NCBI GenBank assembly: GCA_035235625.1
Contig: CP141148.1
Location: 1,302,001 to 1,366,000 of the forward strand
Reading direction: 5' to 3'
DNA length: 64,000 nucleotides
Source of the DNA: Saururus chinensis
Taxonomy: Eukaryota > Streptophyta > Magnoliopsida > Piperales > Saururaceae
The notes under the pieces were generated by a model. It did no database searches and was not told the origin of the DNA. It worked only from the letters and a program-made list of their open reading frames with translations. The translations under genes and the position numbers were made by a program. The stretch's first letter is position 1. Each line of letters starts with the position of its first letter. Of this stretch, positions 1 through 10,768 are shown one piece after another.

Positions 1-345
1 AGAAACCTCGATTAACTACAATTAATCTATAGTTTACAAATAGTTATGTGTTTTTAAGAGAAGATTGTTTTTCAAATTTTTGTTTTCTTCTTTGTTTGCT
101 TTATTTTTCTTAAGTTTCGATGTTTGTGGGTATCATTACTGCAAACCTTCACGAGACACAACTCGTCCAACTAGGGACACCTAGGGGTTTAAAGGCTTAT
201 TGCATACGTTAAATGCAATCGTGATTTCCTACGAAAGTGGCATTTATTTATTTTTCTAGATTAGTTGTTTTATTTTATTTTTGTTTTGCTCGAGGACTAG
301 CAAAATATAGGTTTGGGGGTATTTGATAAGTATGAAATATATATA
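1..345. other. AT-rich non-coding DNA ending in a possible retroelement 3' junction
   Basis: No coding sequence is visible. Positions 291-330 hold a G-rich run (TTTGGGGGTA) followed by TGATAAGT. This resembles a polypurine tract directly before the 5' end of an LTR in plant retroelements. If so, it belongs to an element other than the copia remnant that begins near 346, and that LTR is truncated. This is inference from one short motif. Confidence 0.3.
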
Positions 346-1345
346 TCTATTTTATATGCCTTTATCTATTGTCGTTGCCAACATCTTCAGTCATCTCTTA
401 CTGCTTTCATTGCTGTCTCTACTAATATATGGCGCAAGAGACTTGTCCACATTCTTGCATACTGCAACATGTTATTTCTAGTTTTCTGTTACTAGTTACT
501 ACTAAAATTAGTTGTGGATGTTCTAATTGTGATATTGGTAAATCACATCATGTACCACTTACTAAATTTTCTATTGTTGTTATAATTCCTTTGCATATTA
601 TTCATTTTGATGTTTAGGGACCTACTCCCACATCCTCTACTTCTTCTTTTCAGTACTATGTTATCTTTGTTAATGACTTTTCACATTTTGTGTGGCTTTT
701 TCCTCTTACTTGCAAATGTAAAGTTTTTCAAAAATTTATTTATTTTCAACCTATTGTTAAATGTCTCCTTGGCAATAAAATTCTTTATTATTGTCTTGAT
801 GGAAGGGGTGAGTATGTCAATAATGCTTTCAAGCCTCATTTTCAACATCAGCGTGCTATTCATCAAATTTCATACTTATGAAACTACATCAACATATTAT
901 GAAAATTATTGTTTGTTTGCTTTCTACTGCTTCCATGCCTCATTCTTTTTGGGTAGATGTTGTCTCTACTGCAATTTTTATTATCAAACGCATGTCTTCT
1001 CAATCTTTACCCAATAAGTCATTTTCACCTTCTTTTTCATAGAGTTTCAAGCTTTACAAACACAAGGCACATGGCAACTTATTCCTCCTCTTTGAGTCAT
1101 CTTGTAATTAGTTGTCGTTGGGTATATAAGATCAAAAAGAATTTTGAAAGGTCTATTTCTCGTTATAAAGCACATTGAGTTGCTAAGGGTTTTCATCAAC
1201 AAGAGGGTGTTGATTATAATGAAACTTTCAATCCGATAGTTACGCAAGTTACTATACGCATTGTTTTAAGTCTTGCTCTTTCTCACAAATCGGTTGTTTA
1301 ATATTTGGATATCTCTAATGCCTATTTACATGGTACCATTTGTAA

Positions 1346-1452
<107 letters not shown>

Positions 1453-2351
1453 CTTCAAGGTTTTATTGATAAACAATTTCCTCATTATGTTTGTAATCTC
1501 CGTAAGGCTCTTTACAAATTAAAGCAGGCTGCTCGTGCTTGTTAGTGCCAGTTAATTGATTTTTTGGTGTCTCGTAAGTGATTTTATTGCCAATGGAGCT
1601 TACTCTTCTTTATTTGTGCATAAAGATGAGTCTTAAATTACATGTCTCTTGGTTTATGTTGATAATATCTTAATGACGAGCTCAAATTATTGTTTCTTTT
1701 GCATTTCATGCATGATATGGGTTGTACTTTTGCTGCAAAATAGGTTGGGGAATTACATTATTTTTTGGGTATAGAAGTTCTTTGCAATTTTAGTCCTATG
1801 CTTCTTTTTTAGCATAAGTATGCCAAAGATATTCTTCAGTGTGCTTTTATGTTGGACTATGCTTGTTGTCTCTCTCTCATTCCAAACAGAAGTTACTTAT
1901 CCTTGGGGTTAAGCCCTTCTCAGATTCCACATTATACAAGAGTATTGTTGGCAATCTTCAATGTCTCACTATTATTCAGCTTGATTTATCTTTTGTTGTC
2001 AATGTTGTTTGTCACTTTATACAAGCTCCATGTGACATTCATTTTTAGGTTGTCAAATACATTCTTCAATATGTAAAAGACACCATTTCTTATGGTATTT
2101 GATTAACTCCCTCTTCTATTAATCTCTTTGCTTTTTTTTTTAATGCTGATTGGGCAAGAGATATTAATGATAGATGCTCTATCAGTGGTTATTGTGTGTT
2201 TATCGGTACCAATCTTATTGTGTATGAAGTGCTAAGAAGCAAGAAACATTGGCTAAGTCTTCCGTTGAAATTGAATACCGATACTTCTTTGCATGTGATT
2301 TTCTATGATAATATCTCTTCTATTAGTTTCTCATCCAATCTTGTTTATCAT

Positions 2352-3848
2352 TGTGACACCCCATCAAATTTTAAAATAAAAGAAACTCACTTTTGAAAAC
2401 ATATCGAAATATATTTCTAAGTACCAAGGATTACAGTGTACCAAAAGAGTAATTATAACACACTTTGTATTATACAAAGATTTCTAAAATTTAGCATAAC
2501 ATGCCTTTATACATAAGTCATTATAAATATTACATAGATTAAAAAAAAGTAAACAAATACTATAGATTTATGAAAGCTCTTCATTAGCTTCTTCATTTTC
2601 AGATGCGATACCTGAGGGTGGGTGAGTAAATTCATACTCAATATGTTAAGTTAAGTTCTAAAAATAAGCTTCATAGATGTATTAATGGTGTCATCCTTTA
2701 TTTAAAATCATTCAAAAAAGTGATAAATTTCAAAAATACAATTAGAGAATGTTATGATACCAGACGACTTACACGTACGCTCATGGGGCAATGAGAGACA
2801 AAAGAAAAAAGATTTTCCCATGATATCCTAATTCCTGTGCGGGCCAGAGCCAAATGTGGTTGTCTCCAGAATCATCATTATGATAATTCCTAGTTTCGAG
2901 AAGTCAGGGACTATCTAGAGGGTATGGTTACCCAAAACTTGAAAAATCTTTTCAAAAGAAAACAAGTTTTAAAAAATAGAGTTTCTTTTTAAAAATATTA
3001 CAGTAATGTCCTTAACAAAACCTCCATCGGTCAAAATCATGGCAAACATTTAGAAATTAAAATCACCTACCTCTAACACACGTAAAGTATAATAAAGAGA
3101 ATCCCTTCTTGAGTTCTTAGACTTTGAGCGGTCAGCTCAAGAGAATAGCCCTTCCGCTGTGTAGAATGCCCTCGATTTAGTGGGGTACAACTTTTGAACG
3201 AACTCAAATGAGTTTAAAATAGTCCAAAAATAATAAAAGTTAGAAAAGAGGAAGATTAGGAGAGGGGTAAGGTTTTCTTGACTTTAGAGGTCACCTCAAG
3301 AAAACGACCCTTCCAATGTGTAGAACACCCTTGATTTAGTAGGAAACAAGTCTTGAATGGGCTAAAACAGACTTAAAATAGGTCAGAAGCAGTGAAAACA
3401 TGAAAGAGGTGAAGAAATAGTTGTGGTGAAAAACATTCACCACAACAGGTGAGGCACTGCCGATTTCGGCGGCACGCGCTGAGCCTTTTTTTTTATAACC
3501 TCAATTTCAAACAATCATAACTTCTTATCCCAGTCTCAAATTCGCTCGTTATAGGTACCGTTGAGCTTGTATTGACAAATGCTATGAAATTAGATCACTT
3601 ATGAGCAGGATTACTTGCACTTTAAAAGTGGATCCCCCCATAGAATATGTTTTCCGAGGTCGTAACTTTCACTTCCGACCTCTATTTTATAAGTTTTTTG
3701 ACTTGTTATGCTCGTATCTATGAGCTCTAACCAACACTTAAGAAATTATTAAATAATAAGCTCTATAGAAATTTAAAAATTTATTATCAATACTCATATT
3801 ATCTTTATTCAAGGAATAAGATCGTGTCAGAAAATTAGGGTTATTACA
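2352..3848 (-). mobile_element. Solo LTR (1.50 kb) inserted in copia RNase H, with 5-bp TSD
   Basis: The segment has TG..CA ends (plus strand TGTGACACCCC ... GTTATTACA) and is flanked by the direct repeat ATCAT at 2347-2351 and 3849-3853. Removing it rejoins the copia RNase H reading. No internal domain is seen, so it is best called a solo LTR. The minus orientation is chosen because the block near 3590-3740 (GACCTC palindrome arms around GTTACGACCTCGG, followed by AGAGCTC-type sequence) appears in the same order as in the array LTRs, whose direction is fixed by PBS and PPT. It carries an internal direct duplication of about 160 bp (about 3100-3420). Confidence 0.85.
3100..3420. repeat. Diverged ~160-bp tandem duplication inside the solo LTR
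   Basis: Two successive copies of a block read (T)TCTT.GACTTT, then a GGTCA.CTCAAGA stretch, then CCCTTCC..TGTGTAGAA.. and GATTTAGT. The copies start near 3114 and 3275. Confidence 0.7.
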
Positions 3849-4045
3849 ATCATGCACAAACAAAGCATATCAAGACTGATTATCATTTTGTTTGAGAGCG
3901 AGTTTTATCAAAGGATATTACTATTAAGCATGTTTCTTCTTAAGATCAAACCACCGATATTTTTACTAAACCTCTCCCAACAACTCATTTTTCTCATCTT
4001 CGAGACAAGCTTCAAGTTGTAACCTCCTTTCAGCTTGTGGGAGAG

Positions 4046-4215
4046 TGTTAAGGCATTTGACATTCTTGTAATATTATATTTGTCCTTGGTCTTTTAGATA
4101 GATTTGGGCAGATTAAAGGCTCTTTATTCACTATAGCCTTGGCCTAACCCAGACTATAGAACTTGTAATCTCTGTATTCATTGTAATGGAAATAAAACTT
4201 TTCTCTCTTTCTTCA
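4046..4215 (+). mobile_element. Probable copia 3' LTR (short)
   Basis: The pol remnant ends in the purine-rich tract CTTGTGGGAGAG, directly followed by TGTTAAGGCATTTG. This is the usual junction of a copia polypurine tract and LTR. The LTR seems to end near 4215 (..TTTCTTCA). It contains AATAAA-type sequence near 4190. The exact end is uncertain because no 5' LTR is available to compare. Confidence 0.6.
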
Positions 4216-4289
4216 GCTATTAGAACCTTTTCATATTTGGCTTTTAATTTCTCCGAGCTTCTCTCTGGCATTTTTTTATAATTAAAAAT

Positions 4290-4805
4290 TGCATTAAAAC
4301 TCAAACAAGGAGAGTATAAGACTGTTCAGAAGTTGTGCCCATAATTACAGGCCCTCCTTGAAGAGTTACAGGAAAACAAGCAGGGCCGCAGCCCAAGAAC
4401 ACAAAAACCAACAACCAAGAGACATTAAAAAACAAAAAGAAAGACTAATTACACCAAAAATCATCAAGGAAAGAACAATTTTCAAGGGTTTTCTCCTTGA
4501 GGTTGAAGCTCTCCAAGAGAGTGCGAATTTGATGCATGATCACAAAAGCAAGACTGGAAGGGCTCTTTTTTTGTATCCCCAGAGATGCACTCGTTTCTTT
4601 CTTGCCAAATGAAGTTGATATAAGCTGTAAAGAGAGACTTGAGGAGAATTGCCGCATAACGGTTCACCTTGATGAAGTGCAGCGACCACCGGATCTCACC
4701 CTCATAGTCCAGAATGACTCTAAAGATGCTGCATTTGTTCAAGAGTAACTTCCATACTTGTTTCGAATAAAGATTAACTTCCATATATGTTTTGAATAAA
4801 GACAA
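4290..4805 (-). pseudogene. 3' fragment of a LINE (non-LTR) reverse transcriptase, zf-RVT region
   Basis: The minus strand encodes a stretch with SKQVWKLLL, then LLKSLFTAYINFIWQERN. This is the typical end of plant L1-type reverse transcriptases (zinc-finger RVT domain: H..FEC..S..VW... and ..IW.ERN.R.F). The domain is partial and starts abruptly near 4805. An AT-rich tail toward 4290 would be the element's 3' end. No endonuclease or RT core is present, so it is a 5'-truncated dead copy. Confidence 0.7.
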
Positions 4806-4869
4806 AAAATATATGCTGAGACAACCTCAGATTGAAATCCAACGGTCGATGATGCTAGCTCGCCAAGGC

Positions 4870-5690
4870 CTATCCAAACAAGACTATCCAAAGGAAAAAG
4901 TTTATATGAGCTTGGGTGTATGTGTGTTAGCGTGAACCTACGTATTATGAGCTATCGAATTGAGAACTGATGGCAGAGGGGGTAGAAAACCAATCCACCC
5001 CCATAAGTTATATCTATTGTCGAATTGACATTAGATGGCAGATGATGCCCATGCTCAAACTAATGTGCATGAGTCTGGACTCATCCAACGAGACTGTCTA
5101 AAGGAAAAAAATTGTATGAGCCCTAGCATTATGAGCCGTTGGATTAGGATCCAATCGGAGAGGGGGTAGAAAATTAATATGCCTCTTGAGTAATGTGAAC
5201 CGATAGATCAAAATAGGATGTCTAATGATAGCCGGGCTCATGCTAATGTGTGTGAGCTTGGGTACTAATGTGCGTGAGTATGGGTTCATCCAAACAAGAC
5301 TATCTAAAGGAAAAAGGGATATCATGAGTCGTCAAATCGAGATCCAATGGTGGAAGGGCATAAAACCAATCTACCCCCCGAGTAATGTCCGTCGGATTCC
5401 AATGATGTTTGGGCCCACGCTAACGTGCATGAGCTTGGGCTCATCCAAATGAGACTATCCAAAATAAGGAAAAAGTTTGTATACACTTGGGCGCATGGCA
5501 CGTTATCATGAGTCCAAGTATTATGTGCCATAGGATCAAGATCTAATGGCGGAGGGGGCAAAAAACTAATCTGCCCCCTGAATAACATCCACCGTTGAAT
5601 TGAAATTGAAATTAGATGGCTGATGATGCCTGGGCTTATACTAATGTGCGTGAGCTTACGCTCATCCAAATAAGACTCTTTTCCAAATAC
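4870..5690. repeat. Tandem repeat, ~160-230-bp unit, about four diverged copies
   Basis: Four successive blocks each begin with a GA(G/C)ACTATC(T/C)AAAGG-like motif (about 4885, 5090, 5300, 5455). Each continues with (T)ATGAG.C......, then a GGATC.A.AT..(C/T)GGAG stretch, then a CC.ACCCCC or TGCCCCC stretch, and ends with AATGTG(C/T)GTGAGC.TGG.(C)TCATCCAA. Unit length varies because of indels. No coding potential is supported. Confidence 0.8.
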
Positions 5691-6200
5691 TATTGATTAT
5701 TAGAGCCACCATTTTAGACCCCACAGATCAACGATGATTTTTAGGTGCTGAAGTCGGTTCATCACTTACAACTTAACGTCAGTGTAGCACATGATTCTTT
5801 GCCAAATGAAAGCCTCTTGATGTCTAGGTTATCCACTGTGAATGACGAATGACTCGGTACCGATACCATATCAAATTAAACCATTCAACTCAAGGTTACA
5901 AAGCTTGGGAGGTTCACGACGACCATGAAAACGGAAAGCATTTTTCATGCTCCTTTTTCACAGTAATCCGAGCATTAAGAATACATGTAAAACATCCATT
6001 TTTTAAATTGACAGTGCACATACTAACACACGTTAACATAAATGGTACTTTTATTAATATGCACTAGTGTATGTGTTATTAATTTAATTAAAAAATAAAT
6101 ACTTCACGTATATTCTTTATGTTCGGCTCATTGTCAAAGTATAGCAAGAAAAATACTTCCCATGAAACCCCACCTATGAATTGGTACACCTGATATATTA
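5691..6200. other. Intergenic, nothing recognised
   Basis: AT-rich single-copy-looking sequence with no gene, RNA or repeat structure that I can support. Confidence 0.6.
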
Positions 6201-6317
6201 ATGAGTCTATAGGCACCCAAATAATCCCGTGAGTACCCCAATACCCCCATAAACCCCTTTATGAAATTACAAGTAAAACAGGGTAAGAGGGGATTAATGG
6301 GGTGCATATAAACTCAT
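6201..6317. mobile_element. 117-bp MITE with ~28-bp terminal inverted repeats
   Basis: The left end ATGAGTCTATAGGCACCC pairs with the inverted right end (ATGAGTTTATATGCACCC on the other strand). The match continues through TAATCCC for about 28 bp. The interior has CCCC-rich runs and the motif GTAAAACAGGG. A related copy lies at about 53400-53498. The target duplication is not clear, so the superfamily is not assigned. Confidence 0.75.
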
Positions 6318-7412
6318 TGCTATATTTTATAGTAACCTCGGTAGACTGCTCAAGTTAGCATATGAAATTACATGCAGTTAATTTTAGTAGCCACGACTGT
6401 TTTTTCATCCTTGGCATTTAAATAGAACCATCCGCTTGTAATAGGATACCAGGCCGACTTGGGAAGAAAATTGAATTTGTGGAATGTATATAAGAGGGAA
6501 GTGCATGCAAGAGACAATTTTGTGGCTGTGTTGCTCGCTATCAGATGTCACCGCCCGACTGAAGATTGGAGCCCACGATTGAATTTAAGTAATCAGGATA
6601 TGCATGTTTGTTTTTTTATCTTTTTTCTCTTTTGCATGTATTTAAATTACATTTGGCTCCTATGCTCTTGAAGATTGGAATCCACGATCGAATTTGTCAA
6701 CGGGGGTATGCATTTTTTTTTATATATTTTTTTTCCAATTGGCTAATGGGTTCTTGATAATATTAGACATGAGATACTGATTCATTTATTTAATTGCATG
6801 AATAAAGAACTTTTAGATTTGTTGCACTGTTCTTATCATACGATAATTGCAAATTAGTCTGTGATGCAAAGAAAATTGGCGTCTTTGTACTGCCAGCTAA
6901 TGGTAGCAGTTCTTGATCTGACTTCAAATAAAGTTGATGAAGTAGTTGACACGTACCGATCAAAAATACAGAAGAAAAGTTGACACCAGCAAGCCAGTCA
7001 AATTCAAAACCTAATCCCGTTCAGACACAACCCACAATCTTTGATGAGCGGAACTGGGTAAAACATGTGGAAGCTGAACAAGCTGACAGACTCGTCAGCA
7101 GTCAAACTCCTGCATGCAAGCCATGTACCATCTTGTTCAATCGAAAACTTGCAATGGCTGTATTTCCGTCCACATTCGTGACTTAAAAGTTGTTGGGCAG
7201 AACAGAGTTGGAAGCGTTTTTTGACTTCAGGCATCTCCTAACAGACAAGGCTAGAAGTGGATGGGAAGAGAGAGAGTATGTGTGAGTGGATACCGGGTTG
7301 GTGAAAACAGCAGCTGTATGATTTAAGCAGCTCATCAGGAGGTAGTAGCTGCGGAGGACAGAGAGGGAGGCAATAGCTGCGGAAGACAGAGGGAGAGAGC
7401 TTTGGATGCGCC
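6318..7412. other. Intergenic and 5' region of the MATE gene
   Basis: No gene is supported. A ~50-bp direct duplication is visible (GAAGATTGGAGCCCACGAT near 6561 and GAAGATTGGAATCCACGAT near 6671). Positions 7250-7412 are purine-rich (GAGAGAG tracts) and probably form the MATE 5' UTR. An ATG at 7406 starts a short overlapping frame different from the gene. Confidence 0.5.
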
Positions 7413-10022
7413 ATGGCATGGAAAGGAGCTTTTCAGCTTTTGGGTATGAACAAATTTGCCGGTAGATGCTGGAGTGAGTCGAAGATGATGTGGGCAATTG
7501 CGGGGTCCGCCATACTCACAGCCGTTTTGCAGTTCACCATTGGGTTTGTCACAGTGGCCTTCGTTGGGCACCTTGGAAACATTGAGCTGGCCGCTATTTC
7601 AGTAGCCCAGAACGTGATCGAAGGCTTTGCATATGGAATTCTGGTCTGTATGTATTATCAACAAGAGTTCTGTTTTTATCTTGTTAAATGATCATATCTA
7701 ATTGTATTTTGTGCAGTTAGGAATGGGAAGTGCCTTGGAAACACTGTGTGGTCAAGCAGTGGGGGCTGGCAAGTTCAACATGCTTGGAATTTACATGCAG
7801 AGGTCATGGATCATAAGTGGGGTGACGGCCTTAGTTCTCACACCACTTTACGTGTTCACATCGCCCATCTTGAAGCTGCTTCACCAGACCGACGAGATAT
7901 CAGAGATTGCAGGGAAGTACTGCATATGGATCATCCCCCAGCTATATGCCTATGCTCTGAATTTCCCCATGCAAAAGTTCTTCCAAGCTCAAAGCAAGGT
8001 CTGGGTGATGACTGTCATATCCGGAGTGGCCTTGGCCCTTCATGTACTTTTGAACTGGGTCTTTGTGACCAAGCTTGGACATGGAGTGGTTGGAGCTGCC
8101 ATTGTTGGTAACATCTCGTGGTGGATCATTATCATAGCTCAGTTGTTTTATCTGGTATGTGGGTTCTTCCCAGATGCTTGGACTGGCTTCTCCCTTGCTG
8201 CCTTCCAGTCTTTGGCTGGCTTCGTTAAACTGTCTCTCTCTTCGGCAGTCATGTTGTGGTTAGTAATCTGATCACATAGTTGTCCGTGTATCCGTTCGTT
8301 TATCTTGGTTTTCTTCCGTTAAATTCTCAGGTAATTAACCTTCTTTGCAGCTTGGAGCTCTGGTATTTAACAGCAGTGATCCTCCTAGTAGGTTCCTTAA
8401 AACACCCGGAAATTGCTGTAGATGCCATCTCTATTTGGTGAGAAATTTCTCCCTGCCTCCTCATGTTTAGTAATTAGTATTTGCAGTAGTTTTGTGGTAT
8501 GTTTCATTTGAATTTGTTGAAATAAATTTATGTCTTTGCTTAAATCAGCTCCTCGGGTTACTGCTGTATGCATGGTAAAATATAGCAGCAGCATGTATCG
8601 ACCAAACATAATAATCTGATGTGTTATCTGTTTTTTGTAGCATGAACTTGGAGCTGTGGACATTTATGATTGCTCTGGGTTTCAACGCAGCGGTCAGGTT
8701 TGTAGGTTTTAATCTTCAAGTAATGACCTTTTTGTTCTTTATGTTTTTTAAAGTAATCAAAGAATTTTATATCTCAAATCCTGTTTTGCAGTGTCAGGGT
8801 CTCGAACGAACTTGGAGCTGGTCGTCCAAATGCTGCAAAATTCTCAGTAGCCATGACGGTGTCTACATCAGTTCTGTTTGGGATTCTCTTCATGAATGCA
8901 ATTATGATATCCAGGACCTACTTCCCCAAGCTCTTCTCTGACAAACCAGTAGTAGTGAAGGAAACTTCAAAGCTTGGATATCTCCTAGCAGTCACCATGT
9001 TGTTGAACAGCATTCAACCTGTCCTCTCTGGTGTGTCTGTTTTTTCATACTCATATTCTAATAGGAAAGAGTTTATACGACCTTGGGCTGATGCAATCGG
9101 CATTGAAAGCCATCAGAGATTTTGATCCGACTGTGTGCATTAAAAGATGGCGCAAACACGATATGTCATGTGTGCCGTCAGATCAAAGTTTGACGGCACC
9201 CGTTGCCCTGGCACGCGTGAGCGACCGCTTATATAAACAGCACTCTTTTTTTATTCCTTGTAAAAGTTAATGTCTTAAAGCTAGCTATTATGATATTGTG
9301 ATACGCAGGTGTGGCAGTTGGTGCTGGCTGGCAGACTTTGGTTGCCCTGATAAATGTAGGGTGCTACTACCTGATTGGGTTGCCCGTTGGTGCCTTGCTT
9401 GGCTTCAAGTTTAAGCTAAATGCCTTGGTAGGAACTGTCCTAGCGTTATCCCAAACCAAATTGTTATTAGATGTTGTGACCAATTGTGAACCAAATTTGG
9501 TGCAGGGCATTTGGTCCGGAATGCTAGTTGGAACTTTACTTCAAACTGCAATTTTGATGTTGATCACGTGTCGAACCAACTGGCAAAAAGAGGTAATTCT
9601 TTTAGTACCGTCTTACAGAAGGCTCAGTATATGCCTTCTCAGAAAACATAATGTGTAATTTTGTTTAAAAAAGAGGGAGGTTATCTAGTACCAATGCTAA
9701 GAAGAGAACGGTAAAAACAGAAAACATAGACAAATATCTGCATGGTATAGGATTATATCTGACCGAATATCCAAAGTTTAGGTGGCGTTGATATTGCATT
9801 TGATAGAATTTTGAAATTTATCTCAACTGTCCGGCTTGATAAGGGATCAACAGATCAAATTCCACAATGCACTAGTAAATCTTTCATATAAGCACGACTG
9901 CTACAAACTTATATAGACGATATAGAATGATGCTCAATTTACATGCACAGGCTTTACTAGCTGAGGAGCGCATGAGGGCATGGGGTGGACCGTCGGAACC
10001 ATCTGAAGCTCAGCAAGCTTGA
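7413..10022 (+). CDS. MATE efflux transporter (DETOXIFICATION/DTX, TT12-like group), 8 exons
   Basis: Multidrug and toxic compound extrusion family membrane antiporter; relatives export or sequester flavonoids, alkaloids or xenobiotics at the tonoplast or plasma membrane using a proton gradient. The substrate cannot be told from sequence. Exons: 7413-7643, 7717-8258, 8351-8437, 8641-8697, 8792-9030, 9309-9427, 9506-9592, 9951-10022. All introns are GT..AG and the joined frame gives 477 aa plus TGA, the usual family length (about 470-510). Exon 1 gives the first hydrophobic segment after a short N-terminus. Exon 2 opens with [19 protein letters not shown], followed by YMQRSWI, the hallmark MATE block. 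Exon 5 starts with [12 protein letters not shown], a second signature. Hydrophobic segments fit 12 TM helices. The start at 7413 is the first in-frame ATG; the N-terminus is slightly shorter than in many relatives, so an upstream coding exon cannot be excluded. The gene ends convergent with HDR. Confidence 0.93.
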
Positions 10023-10768
10023 GGAGACTCATGGTGTGATGCCAAAAGCAAATGACAAATTTGACTGGTGCATACAAACAAGCAATAATTTTACTCTGTT
10101 TCTACGGGAAAGGAAGAAGAGAGACAGATTTGTCAGCAATAACGATGATAGTTCCCCAGAGAAGGATTGGGGCACTGGAAATCCAAACAGATTCTCTTCC
10201 TTTGTATAGTTTCACAAAGTTGATTATAAAGAACTACAGCCTCAAGAGGTCAGTCATAATTCTAGACGGAAGATCGGCCGATCCGTTACAAGCTAATTGA
10301 AGATTTAACGAGCGCAAACACATAAACCCAAGTGACTTATGGCACGTATGTCAAACAACACTTCGTGCATGCTAGTAAACGCGATCCATCTGGCCGTGAT
10401 AATTTTGTTTTCGTTGTTCTTTTAAACAAGCCTGCTTAAAGGTGGTCGCTTATGACCAAACTATCAACAAATTAATTTCTTCCTCATTCTGACAAACAGG
10501 CTTTGGGTGATGAAACAGGTTGTTGAATGTAAACTGGTGGGGAGAAACAAAACATGGGTGATAATTCTTTTGATAATACTTGCACAAATGATAGGCATAC
10601 TTCTGCATACGGACCAGGGTTTATTTGTACTTCTATTCTACAATGACGTCCAGGCCATGCAATCCAGCTCAACTCATTACTAAACCTCATGTTCACCAAT
10701 GATGACTTTCTACATACAGTTATGTTGTACATTTAGAATGTATTGGAACTTCTCTGTTTTCCAGCAGC
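10023..10768. other. Convergent intergenic region with both 3' UTRs
   Basis: This gap separates the stop codons of MATE (+) and HDR (-). On the minus strand AATAAA lies at 10620-10625, about 145 nt past the HDR stop, and is a plausible poly(A) signal. No other gene is visible. Confidence 0.5.

Noticed and set aside
9311..9658. 115-codon frame in the MATE gene as a separate gene
   Set aside because: It reads through introns 6 and 7; splicing at 9427/9506 and 9592/9951 restores the MATE sequence.
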